DNA of 64,000 nt, taken from the NCBI GenBank assembly GCA_964057225.1, contig OZ059900.1:21281638-21345637 (forward strand), read 5' to 3'. The notes beneath the pieces are model-generated. The model was not told the DNA's origin, ran no database searches, and was given only the letters and a program-made list of their open reading frames with translations. Positions 1 through 10,000 of this stretch are shown one piece after another. Position numbers and translations under genes: made by a program. The DNA is from Auanema rhodensis (taxonomy: Eukaryota; Nematoda; Chromadorea; Rhabditida; Rhabditidae). Position 1 is the stretch's first letter. Every line of letters begins with the position of its first letter.

Positions 1-342
1 CTTCATTTTAGTATGTAACACGCTGAAATTCGTTGCATTTGACGACTCATATGAACAAAAATCGATTTAATCAATATTAGCCATAAGGGGCGTGCCCTCA
101 GAATATGCTAATTTCCTTAATTTTCTAACCCCTGTTTTTTTGTCGTGAAAGTGGAACTAGACGTTGTACGAACAATTTTGAGCTAGGTTTCATTGACATT
201 GCATGAGTTTGAACACATGAAATCGTAAGTCAAAACCTTGTTTACAGCGAAAATTCCAAAAACTGGTTTTCCAGCATAATAAAATATTTCTCATGGGAAA
301 TACTGTGTTTTTGTATTTTTCTAGTGTTCAGCATGTAAAATG
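1..342 (+). repeat. 342-bp satellite monomer (reference copy, F orientation)
   Basis: This is the basic unit. The phrase CTTCATTTTAGTATG recurs at 1, 343 and 685, and onward at 342 bp steps. Internal landmarks, in order: ATTCGTTGCA at 28-37 (resembles half of a CENP-B box); CATATG at 48-53; palindrome AAATCGATTT at 59-68; the only GC-rich patch, GGGGCGTGCCC, at 87-97; CTAAC at 125-129 followed by a T7 tract at 135-141; GTAAGT at 225-230; a dyad AAAAC-TG-GTTTT at 259-270; AATAAA at 278-283; near-palindrome TATTTCTCATGGGAAATA at 285-302; TTTTTCTAG at 316-324; and a short hairpin AGCAT-gtaaa-ATGCT at 330-344 that crosses into the next unit. It has no open frame across its length. Variation between copies is mostly single substitutions plus A-tract length. 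Confidence 0.97.
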
Positions 343-3300
343 CTTCATTTTAGTATGTAACACGCTGAAATTCGTTGCATTTGACGACTCATATGAACAA
401 AAATCGATTTAATCAATATTAGCCATAAGGGGCGTGCCCTCAGAATATGCTAATTTCCTTAATTTTCTAACCCCTGTTTTTTTGTCGTGAAAGTGGAACT
501 AGACGTTGTACGAACAATTTTTAGCTAGGTTTCATTGACATTGCATGAGTTTGAACACATGAAATCGTAAGTCAAAACCTTGTTTACAGCGAAAATTCCA
601 AAAACTGGTTTTCCAGCATAATAAAATATTTCTCATGGGAAATACTGTGTTTTTGTATTTTTCTAGTGTTCAGCATGTAAAATGCTTCATTTTAGTATGT
701 AACACGCTGAAATTCGTTGCATTTGACGACTCATATGAACAAAAATCGATTTAATCAATATTAGCCATAAGGGGCGTGCCCTCAGAATATGCTAATTTCC
801 TTAATTTTCTAACCCCTGTTTTTTTGTCGTGAAAGTGGAGCTAGACGTTGTACAAACAATTTTGAGCTAGGTTTCATTGACATTGTATGAGTTTGAACAC
901 ATGGAATCGTAAGTCAAAACCTTGTTTACAGCGAAATTTCCAAAAACTGGTTTTCCAGCATAATAAAATATTTCTCATGGGAAATACTGTGTTTTTGTAT
1001 TTTTCTAGTGTTCAGCATGTAAAATGCTTCATTTTAGTATGTAACACGCTGAAATTCGTTGCATTTGACGACTCATATGAACAAAAATCGATTTAATCAA
1101 TATTAGCCATAAGGGGCGTGCCCTCAGAATATGCTAATTTCCTTAATTTTCTAACCCCTGTTTTTTTGTCGTGAAAGTGGAACTAGACGTTGTACAAACA
1201 ATTTTGAGCTAGGTTTCATTGACATTGCATGAGTTTGAACACATGAAATCGTAAGTCAAAACCTTGTTTACAGCGAAAATTCCAAAAACTGGTTTTCCAG
1301 CATAATAAAATATTTCTCATGAGAAATACTGTGTTTTTGTATTTTTCTAGTGTTCAGCATGTAAAATGCTTAATTTTAGTATGTAACACGATGAAATTCG
1401 TTGCATTTGACGACTCATATGAACAAAAATCGATTTAATCAATATTAGCCATAAGGGGCGTGCCCTCAGAATATGCTAATTTCATTAATTTTCTAACCCC
1501 TGTTTTTTTGTCGTGAAAGTGGAACTAGACGTTGTACAAACAATTTTGAGCTAGGTTTCATTGACATTGCATGAGTTTGAACACATGAAATCGTAAGTCA
1601 AAACCTTGTTTACAGCGAAATTTCCAAAAACTGGTTTTCCAGCATAATAAAATATTTCTCATGGGAAATACTGTGTTTTTGTATTTTTCTAGTGTTCAGC
1701 ATGTAAAATACTTCATTTTAGTATGTAACACGCTGAAATTCGTTGCATTTGACGACTCATATGAACAAAAATCGATTTAATCAATATTAGCCATAAGGGG
1801 CGTGCCCTCAGAATATGCTAATTTCCTTAATTTTCTAACCCCTGTTTTTTTGTCGTGAAAGTGGAACTAGACGTTGTACGAACAATTTTGAGCTAGGTTT
1901 CATTGACATTGCATGAGTTTGAACACATGAAATCGTAAGTCAAAACCTTGTTTACAGCGAAAATTCCAAAAACTGGTTTTCCAGCATAATAAAATATTTC
2001 TCATGGGAAATACTGTGTTTTTGTATTTTTCTAGTGTTCAGCATGTAAAATGCTTCATTTTAGTATGTAACACGCTGAAATTCGTTGCATTTGACGACTC
2101 ATATGAACAAAAATCGATTTAATCAATATTAGCCATAAGGGGCGTGCCCTCAGAATATGCTAATTTCCTTAATTTTCTAACCCCTGTTTTTTTGTCGTGA
2201 AAGTGGAACTAGACGTTGTACCAACAATTTTGAGCTAGGTTTCATTGACATTGCATGAGTTTGAACACATGAAATCGTAAGTCAAAACCTTGTTTACAGC
2301 GAAAATTCCAAAAACTGGTTTTCCAGCATAATAAAATATTTCTCATGGGAAATACTGTGTTTTTGTATTTTTCTAGTGTTCAGCATGTAAAATGCTTCAT
2401 TTTAGTATGTAACACGCTGAAATTCGTTGCATTTGACGACTCATATGAACAAAAATCGATTTAATCAATATTAGCCATAAGGGGCGTGCCCTCAGAATAT
2501 GCTAATTTCCTTAATTTTCTAACCCCTGTTTTTTTGTCGTGAAAGTGGAGCTAGACGTTGTACAAACAATTTTGAGCTAGGTTTCATTGACATTGTATGA
2601 GTTTGAACACATGGAATCGTAAGTCAAAACCTTGTTTACAGCGAAATTTCCAAAAACTGGTTTTCCAGCATAATAAAATATTTCTCATGGGAAATACTGT
2701 GTTTTTGTATTTTTCTAGTGTTCAGCATGTAAAATGCTTCATTTTAGTATGTAACACGCTGAAATTCGTTGCATTTGACGACTCATATGAACAAAAATCG
2801 ATTTAATCAATATTAGCCATAAGGGGCGTGCCCTCAGAATATGCTAATTTCCTTAATTTTCTAACCCCTGTTTTTTTGTCGTGAAAGTGGAACTAGACGT
2901 TGTACAAACAATTTTGAGCTAGGTTTCATTGACATTGCATGAGTTTGAACACATGAAATCGTAAGTCAAAACCTTGTTTACAGCGAAAATTCCAAAAACT
3001 GGTTTTCCAGCATAATAAAATATTTCTCATGAGAAATACTGTGTTTTTGTATTTTTCTAGTGTTCAGCATGTAAAATGCTTAATTTTAGTATGTAACACG
3101 ATGAAATTCGTTGCATTTGACGACTCATATGAACAAAAATCGATTTAATCAATATTAGCCATAAGGGGCGTGCCCTCAGAATATGCTAATTTCATTAATT
3201 TTCTAACCCCTGTTTTTTTGTCGTGAAAGTGGAACTAGACGTTGTACAAACAATTTTGAGCTAGGTTTCATTGACATTGCATGAGTTTGAACACATGAAA

Positions 3301-6300
3301 TCGTAAGTCAAAACCTTGTTTACAGCGAAATTTCCAAAAACTGGTTTTCCAGCATAATAAAATATTTCTCATGGGAAATACTGTGTTTTTGTATTTTTCT
3401 AGTGTTCAGCATGTAAAATACTTCATTTTAGTATGTAACACGCTGAAATTCGTTGCATTTGACGACTCATATGAACAAAAATCGATTTAATCAATATTAG
3501 CCATAAGGGGCGTGCCCTCAGAATATGCTAATTTCCTTAATTTTCTAACCCCTGTTTTTTTGTCGTGAAAGTGGAACTAGACGTTGTACGAACAATTTTG
3601 AGCTAGGTTTCATTGACATTGCATGAGTTTGAACACATGAAATCGTAAGTCAAAACCTTGTTTACAGCGAAAATTCCAAAAACTGGTTTTCCAGCATAAT
3701 AAAATATTTCTCATGGGAAATACTGTGTTTTTGTATTTTTCTAGTGTTCAGCATGTAAAATGCTTCATTTTAGTATGTAACACGCTGAAATTCGTTGCAT
3801 TTGACTACTCATATGAACAAAAATCGATTTAATCAATATTAGCCATAAGGGGCGTGCCCTCAGAATATGCTAATTTCCTTAATTTTCTAACCCCTGTTTT
3901 TTTGTCGTGAAAGTGGAACTAGACGTTGTACAAACAATTTTGAGCTAGGTTTCATTGACATTGCATGAGTTTGAACACATGAAATCGTAAGTCAAAACCT
4001 TGTTTACAGCGAAATTTCCAAAAACTGGTTTTCCAGCATAATAAAATATTTCTCATGAGAAATACTGTGTTTTTGTATTTTTCTAGTGTTCAGCATGTAA
4101 AATGCTTAATTTTAGTATGTAACACGATGAAATTCGTTGCATTTGACGACTCATATGAACAAAAATCGATTTAATCAATATTAGCCATAAGGGGCGTGCC
4201 CTCAGAATATGCTAATTTCATTAATTTTCTAACCCCTGTTTTTTTGTCGTGAAAGTGGAACTAGACGTTGTACAAACAATTTTGAGCTAGGTTTCATTGA
4301 CATTGCATGAGTTTGAACACATGGAATCGTAAGTCAAAACCTTGTTTACAGCGAAATTTCCAAAAACTGGTTTTCCAGCATAATAAAATATTTCTCATGG
4401 GAAATACTGTGTTTTTGTATTTTTCTAGTGTTCAGCATGTAAAATACTTCATTTTAGTATGTAACACGCTGAAATTCGTTGCATTTGACGACTCATATGA
4501 ACAAAAATCGATTTAATCAATATTAGCCATAAGGGGCGTGCCCTCAGAATATGCTAATTTCCTTAATTTTCTAACCCCTGTTTTTTTGTCGTGAAAGTGG
4601 AACTAGACGTTGTACGAACAATTTTGAGCTAGGTTTCATTGACATTGCATGAGTTTGAACACATGAAATCGTAAGTCAAAACCTTGTTTACAGCGAAAAT
4701 TCCAAAAACTGGTTTTCCAGCATAATAAAATATTTCTCATGGGAAATACTGTGTTTTTGTATTTTTCTAGTGTTCAGCATGTAAAATACTTCATTTTAGT
4801 ATGTAACACGCTGAAATTCGTTGCATTTGACGACTCATATGAACAAAAATCGATTTAATCAATATTAGCCATAAGGGGCGTGCCCTCAGAATATGCTAAT
4901 TTCCTAAATTTTCTAACCCCTGTTTTTTTGTCGTGAAAGTGGAACTAGACGTTGTACGAACAATTTTGAGCTAGGTTTCATTGACATTGCATGAGTTTGA
5001 ACACATGAAATCGTAAGTCAAAACCTTGTTTACAGCGAAATTTCCAAAAACTGGTTTTCCAGCATAATAAAATATTTCTCATGGGAAATACTGTGTTTTT
5101 GTATTTTTCTAGTGTTCAGCATGTAAAATGCTTCATTTTAGTATGTAACACGCTGAAATTCGTTGCATTTGACGACTCATATGAACAAAAATCGATTTAA
5201 TCAATATTAGCCATAAGGGGCGTGCCCTCAGAATATGCTAATTTCCTTAATTTTCTAACCCCTGTTTTTTTGTCGTGAAAGTGGAACTAGACGTTGTACG
5301 AACAATTTTGAGCTAGGTTTCATTGACATTGCATGAGTTTGAACACATGAAATCGTAAGTCAAAACCTTGTTTACAGCGAAATTTCCAAAAACTGGTTTT
5401 CCAGCATAATAAAATATTTCTCATGGGAAATACTGTGTTTTTGTATTTTTCTAGTGTTCAGCATGTAAAATGCTTCATTTTAGTATGTAACACGCTGAAA
5501 TTCGTTGCATTTGACGACTCATATGAACAAAAATCGATTTAATCAATATTAGCCATAAGGGGCGTGCCCTCAGAATATGCTAATTTCCTTAATTTTCTAA
5601 CCCCTGTTTTTTTGTCGTGAAAGTGGAACTAGACGTTGTACGAACAATTTTGAGCTAGGTTTCATTGACATTGCATGAGTTTGAACACATGAAATCGTAA
5701 GTCAAAACCTTGTTTACAGCGAAAATTCCAAAAACTGGTTTTCCAGCATAATAAAATATTTCTCATGGGAAATACTGTGTTTTTGTATTTTTCTAGTGTT
5801 CAGCATGTAAAATGCTTCATTTTAGTATGTAACACGCTGAAATTCGTTGCATTTGACTACTCATATGAACAAAAATCGATTTAATCAATATTAGCCATAA
5901 GGGGCGTGCCCTCAGAATATGCTAATTTCCTTAATTTTCTAACCCCTGTTTTTTTGTCGTGAAAGTGGAACTAGACGTTGTACAAACAATTTTGAGCTAG
6001 GTTTCATTGACATTGCATGAGTTTGAACACATGAAATCGTAAGTCAAAACCTTGTTTACAGCGAAATTTCCAAAAACTGGTTTTCCAGCATAATAAAATA
6101 TTTCTCATGAGAAATACTGTGTTTTTGTATTTTTCTAGTGTTCAGCATGTAAAATGCTTAATTTTAGTATGTAACACGATGAAATTCGTTGCATTTGACG
6201 ACTCATATGAACAAAAATCGATTTAATCAATATTAGCCATAAGGGGCGTGCCCTCAGAATATGCTAATTTCCTTAATTTTCTAACCCCTGTTTTTTTGTC

Positions 6301-7035
6301 GTGAAAGTGGAACTAGACGTTGTACGAACAATTTTGAGCTAGGTTTCATTGACATTGCATGAGTTTGAACACATGAAATCGTAAGTCAAAACCTTGTTTA
6401 CAGCGAAAATTCCAAAAACTGGTTTTCCAGCATAATAAAATATTTCTCATGGGAAATACTGTGTTTTTGTATTTTTCTAGTGTTCAGCATGTAAGATACT
6501 TCATTTTAGTATGTAACACGCTGAAATTTGTTGCATTTGACGACTCATATGAACAAAAATCGATTTAATCAATATTAGCCATAAGGGGCGTGCCCTCAGA
6601 ATATGCTAATTTCCTAAATTTTCTAACCCCTGTTTTTTTGTCGTGAAAGTGGAACTAGACGTTGTACGAACAATTTTGAGCTAGGTTTCATTGACATTGC
6701 ATGAGTTTGAACACATGAAATCGTAAGTCAAAACCTTGTTTACAGCGAAAATTCCAAAAACTGGTTTTCCAGCATAATAAAATATTTCTCATGGGAAATA
6801 CTGTGTTTTTGTATTTTTCTAGTGTTCAGCATGTAAAATGGTTCATTTAAGTATGTAACACGCTGAAATTCGTTGCATTTGACTACTCATATGAACAAAA
6901 ATCGATTTAATCAATATTAGCCATAAGGGGCGTGCCCTCAGAATATGCTAATTTCCTTAATTTTCTAACCCTTGTTTTTTTGTCGTGAAAGTGGAACTAG
7001 ACGTTGTACAAACAATTTTGAGCTAGGTTTCATTG
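1..7035 (+). repeat. Left satellite array, forward orientation, five-monomer HOR
   Basis: About 20.5 head-to-tail monomers in F orientation, entering from outside the window. A five-monomer higher-order repeat of 1710 bp is visible. The rare pair TGTATGAG plus CATGGAATC recurs at 885/2595 (with a partial match at 4305). The pair TCATGAGAAATACTG plus GCTTAATTTTAG recurs near 1318, 3028, 4054 and 6106, at spacings of 5, 3 and 6 monomers. By eye, 1-2095 matches 1711-3805 with only two differences (near 512 and 521). Read on the other strand, the last 1.7 kb before 7035 carries type markers in the order a, b, c-like, d, e, as in the R blocks of 14.6-33.2 kb. The array therefore looks like an inverted relative of those blocks. 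Confidence 0.95.
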
Positions 7036-7070
7036 TGTGACATATGAACAAAAATCGATTTCAATGTGAG
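7036..7070. repeat. Inversion junction A' (F to R), reverse-oriented copy of junction A
   Basis: The F array stops inside the monomer after GGTTTCATTG (7035). It is followed by TGTGA, then CATATGAACAAAAATCG and TTTCAATGTGAGTCGTC, after which R monomers run on. The stretch 7041-7070 is the exact reverse complement of the core of the 12 downstream A junctions (GAGTCGTC side reversed). Just to its right, CTCATGAGAATTATTTT at 7152-7170 is the reverse complement of a variant (AATAATTCTCATGAG) that I see otherwise only in the F blocks next to A junctions. Compared with a complete reversed A junction, the left arm lacks the part of the monomer between TTTCATTG and GTAACAC. Confidence 0.85.
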
Positions 7071-10000
7071 TCGTCAAATGCAACGAATTTCAGCGTGTTA
7101 CATACTAAAATGAAGCATTTTACATGCTGAACACTAGAAAAATACAAAAACACAGTATTTCTCATGAGAATTATTTTATTATGCTGGAAAACCAGTTTTT
7201 GGAAATTTCGCTGTAAACAAGGTTTTGACTTACGATTTCATGTGTTCAAACTCATGCAATGTCAATGAAACCTAGCTCAAAATTGTTCGTACAACGTCTA
7301 GTTCCACTTTCACGACAAAAAAACAGGGGTTAGAAAATTAAGGAAATTAGCATATTCTGAGGGCACGCCCCTTATGGCTAATATTGATTAAATCGATTTT
7401 TGTTCATATGAGTCGTCAAATGCAACGAATTTCAGCGTGTTACATACTAAAATGAAGCATTTTACATGCTGAACACTAGAAAAATACAAAAACACAGTAT
7501 TTCCCATGAGAAATATTTTATTATGCTGGAAAACCAGTTTTTGGAAATTTCGCTGTAAACAAGGTTTTGACTTACGATTTCATGTGTTCAAACTCATGCA
7601 ATGTCAATGAAACCTAGCTCAAAATTGTTCGTACAACGTCTAGTTCCACTTTCACGACAAAAAAACAGGGGTTAGAAAATTAAGGAAATTAGCATATTCT
7701 GAGGGCACGCCCCTTATGGCTAATATTGATTAAATCGATTTTTGTTCATATGAGTCGTCAAATGCGACGAATTTCAGCGTGTTACATACTAAAATGAAGC
7801 ATTTCACATGCTGAACACTAGAAAAATACAAAAACACAGTATTTTCCATGAGAAATATTTTATTATGCTGGAAAACCAGTTTTTGGAAATTTCGCTGTAA
7901 ACAAGGTTTTGACTTACGATTTCATGTGTTCAAACTCATGCAATGTCAATGAAACCTAGCTCAAAATTGTTCGTACAACGTCTAGTTCCACTTTCACGAC
8001 AAAAAAACAGGGGTTAGAAAATTAAGGAAATTAGCATATTCTGAGGGCACGCCCCTTATGGCTAATATTGATTAAATCGATTTTTGTTCATATGAGTCGT
8101 CAAATGCAACGAATTTCAGCGTGTTACATACTAAAATGAAGCATTTTACATGCTGAACACTAGAAAAATACAAAAACACAGTATTTCCCATGAGAAATAT
8201 TTTATTATGCTGGAAAACCAGTTTTTGGAAATTTCGCTGTAAACAAGGTTTTGACTTATGATTTCATGTGTTAAAACTCATGCAATGTCAATGAAACCTG
8301 GCTCAAAATTGTTCGTACAACGTCTAGTTCCACTTTCACGACAAAAAAACAGGGGTTAGAAAATTAAGGAAATTAGCATATTCTGAGGGCACGCCCCTTA
8401 TGGCTAATATTGATTAAATCGATTTTTGTTCATATGAGTCGTCAAATGCAACGAATTTTAGCGTGTTACATACTAAAATGAAGCATTTTACATGCTGAAC
8501 ACTAGAAAAATACAAAAACACAGTATTTCCCATGAGAAATATTTTATTATGCTGGAAAACCAGTTTTTGGAAATTTCGCTGTAAACAAGGTTTTGACTTA
8601 TGATTTCATGTGTTAAAACTCATGCAATGTCAATGAAACCTAGCTCAAAATTGTTCGTACAACGTCCAGTTCCACTTTCACGACAAAAAACAGGGGTTAG
8701 AAAATTAAGGAAATTAGCATATTCTGAGGGCACGCCACTTATGGCTAATATTGATTAAATCGATTTTTGTTCATATGAGTCGTCAAATGCAACGAATTTC
8801 AGCGTGTTACAAACTAAAATGAAGCATTTTACATGCTGAACACTAGAAAAATACAAAAACACAGTATTTCCCATGAGAAATATTTTATTATGCTGGAAAA
8901 CCAGTTTTTGGAAATTTCGCTGTAAACAATGTTTTGACTTACGATTTCATGTGTTCAAACTCATGCAATGTCAATGAAACCTGGCTCAAAATTGTTCGTA
9001 CAACGTCTAGTTCCACTTTCACGACAAAAAAACAGGGGTTAGAAAATTAAGGAAATTAGCATATTCTGAGGGCACGCCCCTTATGGCTAATATTGATTAA
9101 ATCGATTTTTGTTCATATGAGTCGTCAAATGCAACGAATTTCAGCGTGTTACATACTAAAATGAATCATTTTACATGCTGAACACTAGAAAAATACAAAA
9201 ACACAGTATTTCCCATGAGAAATATTTTATTATGCTGGAAAACCAGTTTTTGGAAATTTCGCTGTAAACAAGGTTTTGACTTACGATTTCATGTGTTCAA
9301 ACTCATGCAATGTCAATGAAACCTAGCTGAAAATTGTTCGTACAACGTCTAGTTCCACTTTCACGACAAAAAAACAGGGGTTAGAAAATTAAGGAAATTA
9401 GCATATTCTGAGGGCACGCCCCTTATGGCTAATATTGATTAAATCGATTTTTGTTCATATGAGTCGTCAAATTCAACGAATTTCAGCGTGTTACATACTA
9501 AAATGGATCATTTTACATGCTGAACACTAGAAAAATACAAAAACACAGTATTTCCCATGAGAAATATTTTATTATGCTGGAAAACCAGTTTTTCGAAATT
9601 TCGCTGTAAACAAGGTTTTGACTTACGATTTCATGTGTTCAAACTCATGCAATGTCAATGAAACCTAGTTCAAAATTGTTCGTACAACGTCTAGTTCCAC
9701 TTTCACGACAAAAAAACAGGGGTTAGAAAATTAAGGAAATTAGCATATTCTGAGGGCACGCCCCTTATGGCTAATATTGATTAAATCGATTTTTGTTCAT
9801 ATGAGTCGTCAAATGCAACGAATTTCAGCGTGTTACATACTAAAATGAAGCATTTTACATGCTGAATACTTGAAAAATACAAAAACACAGTATTTCCCAT
9901 GAGAAATATTTTATTATGCTGGAAAACCAGTTTTTGGAAATTTCGCTGTAAACAAGGTTTTGACTTACGATTTCATGTGTTCAAACTCATGCAATGTCAA

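Noticed and set aside
1-342. Monomer as a dimer of two 171 bp halves (as in alpha-satellite dimers)
   Set aside because: The halves show only weak local similarity (TTCGTTGCATTTGAC and TTCATTGACATTGC, offset 160-162 bp rather than 171), not above what AT-rich sequence gives by chance.
887-1096. 69-codon frame, repeated at 2597 and 4307 and on the minus strand at 60986-61195
   Set aside because: In most monomers the frame is closed by TGA in ACATGAAATCG after five codons. It is open here only because that codon became TGG (or TTA in the minus-strand copy). It lies wholly in satellite sequence, ends at GATTTAA, has no codon bias or domain, and recurs by HOR copying.
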